A stretch of 50,352 nucleotides of DNA from assembly GCA_009746045.1 (NCBI GenBank), contig RPFO01001249.1, positions 1 through 50,352 of the forward strand. The letters run 5' to 3'. The position numbers and the translations under genes are program-made. The DNA comes from Mesostigma viride. Its lineage: Eukaryota; Streptophyta; Mesostigmatophyceae; Mesostigmatales; Mesostigmataceae. How positions within the stretch are numbered: the first letter of the stretch is position 1; every line of letters starts with the position of its first letter. A model generated the notes under the pieces. It saw only the letters and a program-made list of their open reading frames with translations. It was not told the DNA's origin and made no database searches. Of the stretch, positions 21,373 to 33,116 are shown piece by piece.

Positions 21373-22440
21373 ACGTCGGTGGACCCATCACCAACGCGGT
21401 AAAGGCCCCACCGTTGCCCAATTTCAAGAATGTACCCAAGCTGCACGCGGACATGAAACCGCGCGAGGTGGACGAATGGGGACGCATGTGGCAACAGCAG
21501 TATACCATCTGGCGCAATCACCACAACTGGCAGCTGGCCACCCGTGATCTGATCCCGCTGGTGGTTAACTCCTGCATGGACCCCTCAGTGGTGAGCATCT
21601 TGAACTGTGAGAGCATCGCGTCCCAGTCATACCCGCAATCCGTGAAGGAGCTGATGGACCGGGTGCGACGCAAGCTGGTGCCCCCAGATGCTGTACTCCA
21701 CGAGCGAATCGCCTTCGGCAAGCTGCGCCAGGGGACCACCCCATATCGCGAGTTTCTGTCCAAGTTTGAGTCCAGCGCCGCCTATCTGACCGACATGACC
21801 TGGTATGAGTACAAGAGCAGGTTCATCGAGGCACTCTGTCCCGAGCTGCAGGACGAGGTATTCAAGCACTACGCTGAGGTCCCTTGGGAGGAGTGGGACA
21901 TCTTGAATATCCAGAGGTATCTTCTGCAGGTGGCCGACGTCGTGGCTCGCGGGCGCGCACCATCGGTGCGTCGTTTCTTCCGATCAGGTCCCCCGCACGA
22001 CGGCGAGGGGAACGAGGACTCCCCCGATGACCTGGAGGACGGGAACGCTGACCATGGCCTCAACGCCATCGACGCGAGTAAAGCCCGTTGCTTCATGTGC
22101 TTTGAGGTGGGTCACCTCAGGCGCGACTGCCCCAAACTCCGTAGCAGGCACGCTGGACGTGGCACGGGGGAGACCGAGCCCAGGTTTTCAGGCCCGGCGT
22201 TCGGCAGTCGCCCGGACTCCTCCGGCCCAAGGGACAAGCCCCGCAACGCGGACGAGCGGGCGCCAGCAGGCCCGGCAGTTCACGACTCAGCACCAGCAGC
22301 CGCGGCCGCCAGCGATGAGTTCTACCAAGGGCGTGCTGCGCGCGGTCAATGAGATCGAGGCTCATCGACTAGCCTCCGGACAGCGTGCGACCTTTGAGTC
22401 ACCAGCAGTGGCCGGTTACGAGTTTGCCGCTGGGAAGTAT
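21347..22440 (+). pseudogene. LTR element gag (right copy), 5'-truncated
   Basis: Open from the fusion point in the gag frame to 22352: NFKNVPKLHADMKPREVDEW, QSYPQSVKELMDRVRRKLV, KLRQGTTPYREFLSKFESS, TWYEYKSRFIEALCPEL, then the CCHC knuckle CFMCFEVGHLRRDC (22091-22132). This copy keeps the two bases lost in the left copy and gives the best view of the capsid-like part. After YQGRAARGQ a stop intervenes, but the neighbouring frame continues (STKGVLRAVNEIEAHRL to GYEFAAG), pointing to another frameshift near 22330. Confidence 0.8.
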
Positions 22441-22885
22441 ACTATAATATATATATATAAGTATATTTAAGTAATAATTATATTTTTATAATATGTTCAC
22501 TCCGGTGCGCTTTTCCAGTCCTAGTGGCTGGCCACCTTAGCCATTCTGAGAATGCCCACCTGTGTAGGGCAAGGGGGGGGTGTCTGTTTTGCCCCACATC
22601 TGTACCAAATACCAAGGGTGCATTGGTCCTGCACAGTAGCAGGTCACCCTGTTATCATGATGTCAGTAGTACGAAGGGTGCATTGGTCCTGCACAGTAGC
22701 AGGTCACCCTGTTATCATGCTATCAGCAGTAAGGGGGGTGTTTGGAATCATACACTGACCCCATGCATAGACGCCGTTGGCGGTAATGGGAAATTACTAT
22801 TAGGCGTCTAGCACTAGTGGTTTTATATAGGGTACCGTTGGCGGTAATGGGATATTTTATATGAGAATGTAATAATATATTCAGA
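22441..22885. mobile_element. AT-ended insertion between gag and protease (right copy)
   Basis: Mirror image of 11267-11712, with the same 60-bp-period duplication (about 22612-22717) and repeated GGCGGTAATGGGA motif. It interrupts what would be a continuous gag-protease frame. Confidence 0.5.
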
Positions 22886-23152
22886 CACGGCCAACCAACC
22901 GTCATGGATGTCAAGTTTTTGGTCGACACAGGCGCTTCCACGTCCTTCATCAACGCGGCACTGGTGCGCCGGCTGGGCCTGACGCCCAGCCCCCACACCG
23001 GACGGCCGTGCATCTGACCCACTCGGATGGTCGCCAACACCAATCGCCCGGTCTGGCAGATATCAAAGGTGTGCTGCAAGGCACCCCGTTCGACCTGGCT
23101 GCGACCATCGCACCGCTGGGCGCAGCGGACATCATCATTGGGCTCGACTTTG
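22886..23152 (+). pseudogene. Retropepsin relic (right copy)
   Basis: VMDVKFLVDTGAS starts at about 22901 and stops at TGA 23015-23017. The continuation (GTPFDLAATIAPLGAADIIIGLDF, ending about 23152) is in a different frame. The active-site DTGAS and the C-terminal DIIIGLDF are both visible, as in the left copy. Confidence 0.75.
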
Positions 23153-24270
23153 GACGCGCAGGATGTGGACATTCGCGTGCGCCGGCGAGTGGTTTGGTTT
23201 CCCGATGGTTCCTTTTGGTGCCCTGACGGCGAGTATAGGGCATATCGCATTACACACGAGCGCCCGGCGGTCCAGCATCCTTGACTCCTTGGCAGTAATT
23301 GGACGATCGCGTGGACGCGTCGTCCCCGGGGGAAGGGGAGGGGTCGCAGAGCGTATGAAACCAGATGGCTACTAATAATACCATATACTTCTTTACTATA
23401 CCTACCTTTTATATACTAAGTACTTGTACTGGTCCACTACACTTCTTTATGATACCATACTCTTCTTAATTATATCTAGCTCCTGTATGATCGGCACGGT
23501 TCGGCTTTGGATCGAGCCGGCCATCTATGTAGGAATCCACCGCAGCCGCGTGTGGATCCGACGACCCTTCTACTGCCATGCCAGGGATCGATGCGCAGCC
23601 GCGCGTGGATCCGACGACCCTTCTACTGCCATGCCAGGGATCGATGCGCCAGTGTGCGGATATTATATATTTTCGATATTCTCTATTTTCTATATAATAT
23701 ATTTTCTCCATGCTATATTCTCTATGGGATAATCGCAGTGGTGGTGGGCTTGAACGGGTCGTCCCGAAGAGGACCACGTCAGGCACTCAGCACCGCATGT
23801 GCACATGGTCCTGGCCTTTTTGGACATGGGCTCACCGGATGCTTGATGATTCTACTACTAAGGCGTCCGTACCGAGGCATCTCCGCGTGGGATGCCGGAT
23901 TCGGCAGCGAGTGCCAGCGACCCCAGACTACGGCCTGACTGCACGTCGCGTCCCGCGTGACCAACGGACGCGGAGTCCCATGGCACGCGGCCAAGTATTA
24001 TTATAGGGAGCCTTCCGGCTGGCGGCTATGAGTCACGGCTCCCTGACTTCCTAGCGCGTGAGGGACGTGCTTGGCTTCTCGTGCACCTGCACGTGATTAA
24101 TTTCACTAGTGCGGCACGGTGCATGGAGACGGCACGGTGCATGGAGGCTGTTGCAACCCCGATGCGACTGGGCGATCAGGCAGGGCGGAGCCTGTACTGA
24201 ATCGTGGTCGGCCGGCAAACAGATGTACAGCACCTTGTTGAATTGTCGGTAGCCAACCAATTGGCTACCC
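23153..24270. other. Unassigned internal sequence with 53-bp tandem duplication (right copy)
   Basis: Mirror of 9871-10990. The 53-bp unit is repeated at 23544-23596 and 23597-23649. No gene family recognised. Confidence 0.5.
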
Positions 24271-25951
24271 CGGCATTGAGTCGACGCCTAGCTGGGTCAG
24301 GGCACTCCTGGGCTCGAGTAACCGTGCATGCAGGGCGCGCCGCGTCCGCCGCGACTGTCGGGAGTAAGGGCCCCGGGGCTGCAAGCATATGCGGGCACGG
24401 TGCAGTTGCATGGCGACAGCACGTACTGCCAGCAGTAGTGGTGGATGACCCAGCCGGTCGTGGTTGCACTGGTTGCGCTGGTGCCGGTCGTGGTTGCATC
24501 AGAAGCAGGTGGCGGTGTCCGGTCATTGTCTCACCGCCTCAACAGTGCGCGTGCATGGTGCCGATGCCACATGATGTGGCGCTGTCGCCCGCAGACTGCC
24601 GGTGTCCGAGTAACACCCGTATCACTGCATTGGGCCGGTACATCCGCTCTGAGCGGACCCGGCGCTGACGCGCGCTGAGCCATGGCAGAGCACTGAGGTA
24701 CATGGGACGTGCGGGATCTGGCCGTCGAGGGCGAGTCACGGGGACTGTAGTAACGGCGACCCGAGACTGAGAGGCAGGCAGGATCGAGCTGCTGGAGTCT
24801 GAGCACCTAGTCACTGCCCGCGACCCTGTGCATGGCTACCATCGCGCAGTGTTCGCGTCCCTCCTTTGGGCTGAGCTCGGTAGGGAGTTGTTCCTTGCAC
24901 CACTGGTGGAGGCCGATCGAGCGTGATTTGCAAGTGACTCGTGTCCGCGCGCCTACGAGGTTGCATGGATGAGGGACTCAGAGCAGGGCGTTCCATGTGC
25001 ATGGCGGGCGGGCTGTATGGGCTTCAAAACGTACTCTACCCCATGGCCATGCACTGGTACAGGGGTGGTGAGAGGCCCTCAAGCTTCGAGTGGGGGATGT
25101 GGCGATGCGCGGTGGGGACTCCATACATAGGGGCGTGTTTCTGTTGCGGGAATCGGGATCCTGGGCAAGACAGCCAAGCGGGGTGGACAGGCGGATCGGT
25201 CGTGCGCGGGTTTGACCCCGGCCCACGATCGCTGTATGTGCTGAGCACCTGTGTGCTGGGCGCGATCGAGCCCGAGGAGCTCTTGTTTGGGACTGCGGGG
25301 TTGCTTCGGCCCTACTCCATGAGCAGCACGGTGTCTCGCAGGGGCAACGTTACTGATACGGCAGTTCCTGCAAGGCGTGTCATTCCCCGACCTGCCCATT
25401 GCATTATATAAGTGCGGCATTGCGGGCGCTATGCAGTCCACGTCGGCGGCCTCGAGCATCACATGCATATGGGCCTGCGCAAACATCAACCGTGCTCTTG
25501 CGGTGCGAGTGTCACGGAGGGTGTGACTGCGAGCTGAGGAGTTTTCCCCCGCTTGCGGTGGAGTTCAGGCACATTGGCAGTAAGGAATGCGGGGACCGGC
25601 GACTGCTCCGGTCTATGCACGTCGGCCGGAGTGGTGTGTGCCTAACTTACTGCAGCTTCGTGGAGGAGTTGGCAGGGCGCACTCCAGTGGACACGCTGGG
25701 GCCCTGCTAGTTTTGGGCACTTAACGTGCCATATTATCCAAGTTTCCGGTGTTGATCGACTTTGACTGTTTCCTGCGCTGGACAGAGACGGCGGGGCGCA
25801 CTCTAGTGGACACACTAGGGCCTTGCGGGCACCTGCATGCGTTCGCAGGTGCAGGGGAGGCGCACTCTAGCGGCCACGCTAGGGCTTCCCCCTCTATCTA
25901 TACAGCCACTCCAAGGGACGGCCATGTTGCATGGTCGGTTGGCTCACGGCG
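24271..25951 (+). pseudogene. Decayed family B DIRS fragment (right copy)
   Basis: Mirror of 8190-9870: RNase H and YR relics (GRSMCM, relics of SLYVLE and EPEELLFG, PYSM) followed by the 3' UTR with three stem-loop boxes. It is decayed to the same degree as in the left arm, so the decay predates the inverted duplication. Confidence 0.75.
25676..25885 (+). repeat. Three stem-loop boxes in the dead family B copy (right)
   Basis: Boxes at 25676-25702 (CCAGTG/CGCTGG, GACA loop), 25795-25821 (CTAGTG/CACTAG, GACA loop) and 25859-25885 (CTAGCG/CGCTAG, GCCA loop). Confidence 0.65.
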
Positions 25952-26690
25952 CGCCTGTATTGGAGAGGACGCGTACAACTGTCGGTAGTGAGGCGATGGA
26001 TCAGATTCTTCTAGTGCACGCCCTCGCTTCTGAGTATGGGGCCTGCACTGCATGCTGTGCCTCACCGTCGTCGACGCTAGTAGTACTTCTTAATCGTCAT
26101 GTGATTACGCGCATCAGTCGCGCTGTAAGGCTGGGTTTCGGCTGGACGGGATACATGACTGGCCACCTCGTCGGCCGGATCATCAAGTTGTATGCATGAA
26201 AAATATTCCCTCCTGCTGACAGTCCCGATTGGCTATATAAAGAGTTGCCCTTGCGTGGCAAGTCTGGGGGGACCTGAGTTTCACTAGCCCGTTGGGGTGC
26301 ACAAGGGCTGGGACATAGTACCCCAATGGTCAACATTTCATCAAGTTTGAGGCTGCTCAGGACTTCAGGACTGGTTGCGCGGGATTACATGGACTGTGCA
26401 TTATTATGTGGATGGGATAGGGCACGCGGTGGCGCCCCCTAAGATGGTTCCAGACCAGTGGATCGGCGCGCCAACAACGGCGGTCGCTGAGATGGTTGTG
26501 AGAGTCTTATGACGGATAGTGGAATTATCCTGTCATCCTGTTTCATGCTACTACGTCAGGGTTGGTCCTGTGTATCAACCTCTAGAGGAATTGGTATTAC
26601 TAACCCGCGGGTGAACCGGGGTTGGGACATAGTACTCTTATAGTAGCTTACTTGTTTCCTTTCTATCTCTTGTACGGTAGGGACTACCGA
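25952..26690. other. Internal LTR-element sequence without recognisable gene (right copy)
   Basis: Mirror of 7463-8189. No open frame with family motifs was recognised. Confidence 0.4.
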
Positions 26691-26710
26691 CCCCCGTGGG
26701 GGGGGAGGAG
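26691..26710 (+). promoter_or_regulatory. Polypurine tract (right LTR copy)
   Basis: GTGGGGGGGGAGGAG directly abuts the 3' LTR, as in the left copy. Confidence 0.75.
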
Positions 26711-27379
26711 TGTTACGTCCCGGCCCTTTTGGACGGACGTAACAATGGAATAAATTATGTAGTTTGACTTGTTGTCATGGTCCGTAGGACTTTGGGACTC
26801 ATTTCGGGACTTAATTTGGGAATTGTCCCTTGGTCAGGACTTTTGTATGGAACTATGACAGTTTGTGTGATTCGGACCAGTTATTTTGGGCCTAGGTTGT
26901 TGTATGCGTGTATCTTCTAGGGGCCGGTGCAGTCGCGCCGCGCTGCGTACTTTATAGCTAGTTGAGATATTGTACTCATGCGTGGATTCTGTAGGCGAGG
27001 GTCGATGTTGACCCGAGGATCCTGTGTGGACTGCATGCTTTGGAAGGTCGGCGCCATGTCGGCGCCCCTTGCCAGCGTAGTGGCAGACCTAGGTGAAATT
27101 GGTCCGAGGACGAGAGTCTCGTCCTCTTGGTTTGATGAATGATAAGTGCGAATACGCCTACACATTGAACCCGGGGCAATTATCCATTTGTACTTGGTGT
27201 TGCTAGCCATTATAAGTGTGTAATAATTAGCTTGGCATCAAGCCGTGATGTCAGATATCTCACGACTCACGTCGTGAAGCGCAACCTACGTTAGGCTACC
27301 TTGAATTATTCCTAATTCCGGCAAGAAGGGTCTTTCGCTACGTAGCTCAGGCTAGGTGTGTCTGGGCTGGGACGTAACA
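26711..27379 (+). repeat. 3' LTR (right-arm LTR element)
   Basis: 669 bp, reverse complement of 6775-7443 with a few differences, followed by CTAGA (27380-27384), the target duplication read on this strand. Its 5' partner is lost. Confidence 0.9.
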
Positions 27380-27766
27380 CTAGATCTAGTACAGTAGTAT
27401 TCTGAGGTCATTCTTACATGGAGCGCCGCGCCAGCGGGGCGCCGCACTTGCGTGTGTCACGGATGCAACGTTGATGCGATGTATTTCAAGGTGGTGATGG
27501 CTGCCAAGCCAGCTTATCAGTTTTCAACACAACTAGAGCAATACTTCACCGTTTTTGACAAAGTTGGTGTCAAACTAATCGTGAGACAATAGCGGGCAAT
27601 ATTTTGACGGTTTTCGCACCAAGTTTTGACGGGTTTGCGCAAAGGGAGTAAAAGTCCGCAAGGTAGAACTGAGTGACAAATTTTCAGTCCGAAATTTTTC
27701 TCAGTCTCCAAGATTGCGGAATATTGAGCCTAGTTGTGAGAAATTTCTTCATCTTTGAATTCTATA

Positions 27767-28947
27767 ATGGCTAGTGATCACGAAGACACCACCCTTGAGG
27801 CAGTAGACCGAGATTTCTTATTAAATGTGAAAAAATCGTATTTTCAGGGGGGCAAGGAGCTGTTAACGACTTTGAAGTTCTTGACTGAGTATCTCGGTCC
27901 AAACTGGGCCCAAAGGCTTACTACTATGTCTGAGGGTCGTTTGACATCCTTGGGACAGTTTCTCAAGACTGCAGGGCTCCAGATTAGTGAGGGGTCAAGT
28001 GATTCCGACATGGGTTCCATGTTGTGCAAGGCCATCACTACAATACGCTTCCGCGGACACCTTTTTCAGCGGGGAAAGTGCCCCCGGGCTTCCGGGGCAA
28101 ATTCAGCAAGCGCTGCGGAGCTTAGATACTAAAATTTCGTTTTTGGTTCATACCGTAAAGCCAATCATTTTGCGCCCGGATCAAATTGTGATCTGGTCAC
28201 TGAACACGAAATTTTCATCGGAACGCACGATCCACAAACGCAACTATAGAAAATTTTCAGTGACGAAAATGTAGTACCGTGTAACCAATCAAAATGCAGT
28301 AGGACTTCGCTAAAGTCAGGTTCGGAATTTAATCCCCGCAAGATTCCCCCGCATGATTCCCCCCGCTAGGTTCAGGCTCCAGTCGATGCTCGCCAAATGG
28401 CGCAAAACGAACCAACAATTGTTGAATCGACGGTGCGAATCCTCGGTACAGCTCGGGTAACATTCTCACTCATTTCGCGTCTCCTATGAACCGTATTGTA
28501 GTGATTACTCTAGAGATGAAGAAGCCCCCAGTGGCCACTGGGGGCAAGGGGAAGACTGGTCCAGCCAGGGGCGAAAGGACCCGAAAGGATCCTCCCAGCA
28601 ACGGCACCGACGAGGAAGAGGAGGACGCGACGAGCTCTGAGGATTTTTTGGACGCGCGCGAGCAGCTGGCCCCTGCTGCTGCTCGCGCCAAGGGAAAGAA
28701 GTCTCAGGGCAGGAACCGAAAGCTGGCAGAGAATGCTGCCCTTCTGGCGGGCGTCCGCGAGCTCATCGGAGCGGAGTTGCAAGCCCTGGCGCGGGGGAAG
28801 AGGAGGGACGCGAGGAAAGGGAAGAGCCAGCGCGAGGACAAGGGGGGCAAGGGCCATCCGAAGAGCAAGCGCCAGGAGAAGAGACGCGCGCGGCGCGGGA
28901 GCAGCCCAGGCTCGACAGACACCAGCAGTGGGAGCGACGAGAGTCGC

Positions 28948-29010
<63 letters not shown>

Positions 29011-29754
29011 TCCGACAGCGAGAGCAGAGGCCGTGGCAGGGGCAGGGGTGGCGCTCGGTCGCGCCGCGACAAGTCCCGGGAGCAACGTGGGTATGGCAGG
29101 GGCCGTTCTGCGGAGCCCAAGGGGCGTCGGGATCGCTCCCGCGAGCGTCGCAAGGAGCGGCAGCGGTCCAGCAGCCGGAGCACGAGTCGGGACTCCTCCC
29201 AGCAGAGCTCGCGTCGATCGCGGGAGCATGTGAGGGAGAGAGACCTGCGCCGAACCACCAAGGGGGTGCGTCTCCCCCGGCGAGCTTTCAAAGTGGCCTG
29301 GCGCCTGTTGGTCAAGGACCGCGACGACAGGGTGCTGCCGCTGCAGGTGCTGGATGCGCGCCAGGTCGCGCACGGGAGCCTGCAGGCCCGCTTGGCCCTT
29401 CGCAAGGAGCAGGAGGGCGTTGGGGCTGCACCGGGAGCCCCCGCGGCCGGGTGGAAGAACAGCACGCACCATCTGGTGTGCAACAACCTGACCTACATTC
29501 TGGATGTGGCCATCCAAGAGCTGGGGGAGGATGTGGTGACGGAGCTGGCCTGCTTCGAGTACCTAGCGCGTGTGGTCGAGGCGTTCTTCATGGTGGAGAA
29601 GACCAGCGGCTGGAACAACGGGGCGATGCACCTGCTGCCACTGGTGGAGGGCAGTACTATTGGAAGCGCAGCAGCCCGGGCAGCGCGGAAGGCGGCTCGC
29701 CAGGAGGCGGAGCTGGCATCGGCGGCGGCGGCGGCGGCCAAAAAGGACAAGTGA
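27767..29754 (+). pseudogene. gag-like protein, family A copy 3, interrupted by MITE
   Basis: ATG at 27767. The first 89 residues are as in copy 2, then the MITE (28036-28503) ends the frame at 28130-28132. The rest (TLEMKKPPVATGG to AAAKKDK) is open from inside the MITE to 29754, with an 18-residue Ser run, the RS domain and the conserved C-terminal block. A downstream start inside the MITE would give only an N-terminally truncated product. Confidence 0.8.
28036..28503. mobile_element. CACTA-like MITE inside gag (copy 3)
   Basis: Same 468-bp insertion as 5651-6118, with ends CACTACAATACG and CGTATTGTAGTG and AT duplicated at 28034-28035 and 28504-28505. Confidence 0.8.
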
Positions 29755-29786
29755 GGGGCAGGGGTGTGCTCCCGCTGCCAGTGAAG

Positions 29787-32700
29787 ATGGTCCCCCGCTC
29801 GACCGCAGCCGCCTGCGATCCAACCGCAGGCTGCAGCGCGCTCTGCGTGCCAGAGCAAGGCTGCGGTGTCAAGAGCGGGCCACAAGGGGCCTGAACTGGC
29901 TGTGGGGCAGGACCCGGGAACGGTCCGGTGGACCGGCGGTGCAGCAGCAGGCTATTACTGCGAGCCCCTGCACCGTCGCCCAAAGGGCCGCCCTACAAGG
30001 GATGGAGGATGCTGCCCGCGTCTACAACCGCCGGCTTACCGCCGTAGCGGAGGCGACAGACACGGGGGACGCAGAGCCCGCGCCATACGGGCCGGGCGGT
30101 CAATACGAAATTATTGACCCGGAGAGGCTGGCACTGCCAAAAGGAGGAGCTGCAGGTAGTGTCAAGCTGCTGGACTGCCTGCCGGAGGCATGGCAGAGGA
30201 CGTATGAGGACATAAACAACATTCTACAAAGATGCGACGCGGAGGCGGGGGCGTGGATGCGGCGGGGCCGGGTGTCTCATGGTTGTGCAAGCGATGCGGC
30301 GTACGCACGACTGAGCATCAGGCGGATGATCGAGTACAGTGAGGAGGCGCCGCCTGTGGTGAACGGCTGTTTTGCCGTCCCCAAGAAAGACCCCGGGGTT
30401 GTGGAGCCCAGCGAACGACGGCAGCGGTTTATAGGGAATATGGTGCCGTGCAACCGGCGCTTCCTCAAGCCGCCTACCTGTTACCTGCCTAACTTGGGCG
30501 AGGTCGCTGAGCTGAGTGTGGGGGCGCCATGCTATTCGGGCAAGACAGACCTTGACACCTACTATTACCGGTTCGAGGTACCTGAGAGCTGGCGCCCCTA
30601 TTTCTCGCTGCCCCCCGTGTGGTCCGATGAGGTCGGCCAGCTGGGACGACGGCGAAAGTTGTACCCCAGGTTCCGGGTCCTTGTCATGGGCTGGAGCCAC
30701 TCGGTGGTCCTTGCACAGGTTGCCCACCTGCACTGTCTCTACGGGGCGGGGTGCTCGATGCCAAGAGAGGGCTGTCATATCCCATGCACTTGATGGGGGT
30801 GCGCACAGTGCGCGGGGATGGCATGGACCGGCTGGAGTTGGTGGAGAGCGCGGCCAGTGCAGCGTGGCGGCTGCTGCCGGAGGATCCCCCACATCCCGCT
30901 CAGCTGGTCATGATCGATGATCTGGGGGTCACCCATGGGCGGAGCGCGGAGGAGACCAACGCCGTGCTCACCAAGGCGTGCGAGGAGAGCTACGGTCCCA
31001 AGGGGTTGGTGGTCAACGAGAAGAAGGTGGAGAGAGCTGAGGAGGGGCGCCCGGTGGAAATCTTGGGGATTGAGTTCTGCCAGGACGGGTCCATGCGGCC
31101 GAGCGCGGCCCGGATGGCGGCCTTGGTGCGCGACACGCAGGCAATGCTGGGGCGTGGACGGGCCACTTACCACCAACTGGCCTCGTTGCTGGGACGGTGG
31201 GTGTGGGTCCACTTGCTGCGTCGGGGTCTACTGTCCATCTGGTTTCACGCCTACCGCTTGCTGCAGCAAGTCCTGGTGCACAAGCGGGGCTGGAGCTATC
31301 GGCTGTGGGGTAGTGTAAGGGAAGAGCTCCAGGCTGCAATGGACTTGGCCCCGCTGGTGCATGCGCAGCGCGACCAGCCCCTGAGCTGCACCGTGGTGGC
31401 CACTGATGCGTCAACCCACGGTTCTGGGGTGGTGTACAGCCGGTGGGAGGCGCCTGCGGTGCGTGGCCTGTCCAACTGTCGGGAGCGGAAGGGCTGGAAG
31501 ACGCTCTGTGTGGACTCTGAGACGGCCAGCGTGGAGCGCACAGGGGAGATTGAGCACCGAGCCATGGCAGCGGCGCAGTGGAGGACCGCTCTTGCCCACC
31601 GGTGGCTCGATCCCTCGGCCCACATCAACGAGAAGGAGATTCGTGCGGCTGTGCAAGGGATCGAGTGGGGCCTGCGCTCACAGGTTCACTGGCAGCAACG
31701 TCACGTGCGGCTGGTGGACAATTCGGCAGTTGTCGGTGCGCTCGTCAAAGGGCGTTCGTCGTCCTACCGGCTGAACGCCTGGTGCCGCCGGGCGATCGCG
31801 CTAGGGCTGGCCAGCAACACCCGCTACCACTGGGTGTATGTGAGGTCGGAGCGCAACCCGGCCGACGCGCCCAGTCGTGGTCGATGGGTGCGCAACCTCA
31901 CTGCGGATGGCGACGTGGAGAGCAATCCGGGGCCACATGGGCGGCAGGAATTGCTGGAGGCCACTGTGCAGCCCAGCACGCTAGCTGCATATCACCGAGC
32001 GCTGAGGGCGTACGTGGAGTATGGTCAACCCCTCGCTCCCGTGGCCAAGACGGAGGCGGAAGGCGTCTTTTGTGAGTGGCTGGTCAGCGTGTATGAGGAA
32101 GGGGGAAGCCGGACCATGGTTGTGCGCGCATTATGCGGGCTGCAGCTGTACTTCCCCAACGAGATTAAGGGGTGGTACGAGGCGCGTCGCTTGCTGGCCG
32201 GCTGGGCGCGACGAGTTCCCGTGCAGAGCCCTCACCCCGTCCCGTGGCAGCTACTGTACCTCGTGGCAAACATTCTTCGTGCACAAGGCTCGATATTAGC
32301 TGCCTGCTGCTGCATCATTGTTTTTCAGCAATACTTGCGCATCGGAGAAGCGTTCAAGCTTCGCGTGGGGGACGTGGCTCTGCGCGGGGACTTCCGCCTG
32401 GGGCCCAGTAACCAGGGTGCGCTGCTGCTACGCGACCCCAAGACAGCCAAGGGCCAGGCCCAGGCAGTGGTGGTTGTTGAGCCCCTTTCACTCACGTTGC
32501 TTGGCGCCCTGTGTGCTGGGCGGGCGCACGAGGAGCTGCTCTTTGGCGCACTCAGCTACAGCCGTTTCTTGCGGCGGTGGCACGCCGCCTGGGACCTCCT
32601 TGGCTTGCGGGGGATGTTTTCACCCTACAGCATGCGCCACGGGGGGGCCACCCATGACTACCTGCGCGGGGTACCAATCGCGGACATCCAAAAGCGTGGC

Positions 32701-32835
32701 CGGTGGCGCCAGTTTTCGTCCGTGGACCATTACGTGGGGCTCCACCGCGCCCTGCAGGTGCGGGTGCCCCAGGTGGTGTGGGACCTCGCGGGCAGACTGC
32801 CCCCCCGTGACTGGCGTCGTCACTTTGGGCCGTAG
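29787..32835 (+). pseudogene. pol (RT-RNase H-2A-YR), family A copy 3, two frameshifts
   Basis: ATG 29787. A C is missing in the run just after the start (five instead of six) and a T is missing near 30747; from 30751 to 32835 the frame is open for 694 codons. In that stretch: RT palm VMIDD (about 53-57) and NEKKVERAEEG; RNase H with catalytic D219 (ATDAS), E296 (NEKE), D323 (VDNS) and D372 (NPAD); the 2A peptide (382-395); YR (396-694) with R530 in LRIGEAF, Y626-x-x-R629 in YSMRHGGAT, W652 in GRWRQF and nucleophile Y661 in DHYVG. A Tyr stands where most YRs have the first His of HxxR. Function: RNA-templated DNA synthesis, then integration of circular DNA by YR. The YR half looks functional as encoded; the RT half would need the two lost bases. 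Confidence 0.9.
31894..31935 (+). other. 2A (StopGo) peptide, family A copy 3
   Basis: NLTADGDVESNPGP, in frame with the RNase H upstream and the YR downstream in one 694-codon frame. The NPG|P break would release RT-RNase H with a short C-terminal tail and start YR with Pro. Confidence 0.92.
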
Positions 32836-32856
32836 ATTTCGGCCATACTTCGGTGA

Positions 32857-32883
32857 GGCGCACTCTAGCGGACACGCTAGGGC
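32857..32883 (+). other. 27-nt stem-loop box after the YR stop (family A copy 3)
   Basis: CTAGCG-GACA-CGCTAG stem-loop with GGCGCACT before and GGC after, starting 22 nt after the stop codon, identical to the box in copy 1. Confidence 0.7.
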
Positions 32884-32969
32884 TTCACCAGCTGGAGGGT
32901 AAGGATGTGCCCTCCCATGGCTCCTGACGCGGTTTCCAGATGTACGGCCTGCGGCCAGGTTGGAGATGC

Positions 32970-33116
32970 GGGTCAAGTGGAAGCGGCGGCCAGGGACTGC
33001 CAAAAAATATTTTATGTCTCTCTGTCTACTAAGTCCGGTCGGCTTCAACATATAGTGTAATAAACAAGTTCTGGTGCCCTTCAACCAGAAGTGGACCTAG
33101 GCAATGCACAGTGGAT
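32970..33116 (+). repeat. B1 repeat of family A copy 3
   Basis: Matches B2 (33669-33815) nearly base for base. AATAAA at 33059-33064 overlaps TGTAA, so the transcript probably ends in or after this repeat. The junction with A2 is GTGGAT|GATTGATC. Confidence 0.85.

Larger units (their letters stand above)
21347..27379 (+). mobile_element. LTR retrotransposon, right-arm copy (5'-truncated)
   Basis: Inverted duplicate of 6775-12802: gag from AGCCTTCG onward, retropepsin relic, unassigned region, dead DIRS-B, polypurine tract and 3' LTR. The 5' LTR, leader, hybrid-binding ORF and gag N-terminus are missing. It ends in A1 of family A at the same TCTAG site as the left copy, so the two LTR elements are one insertion event later duplicated. 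Confidence 0.85.

Noticed and set aside
31894-31935. 2A motif as evidence of viral sequence or of an introduced construct
   Set aside because: It is embedded in frame between RNase H and YR in two diverged families and in decayed copies, with family-specific codons and flanks; no viral genes or vector sequence are near.
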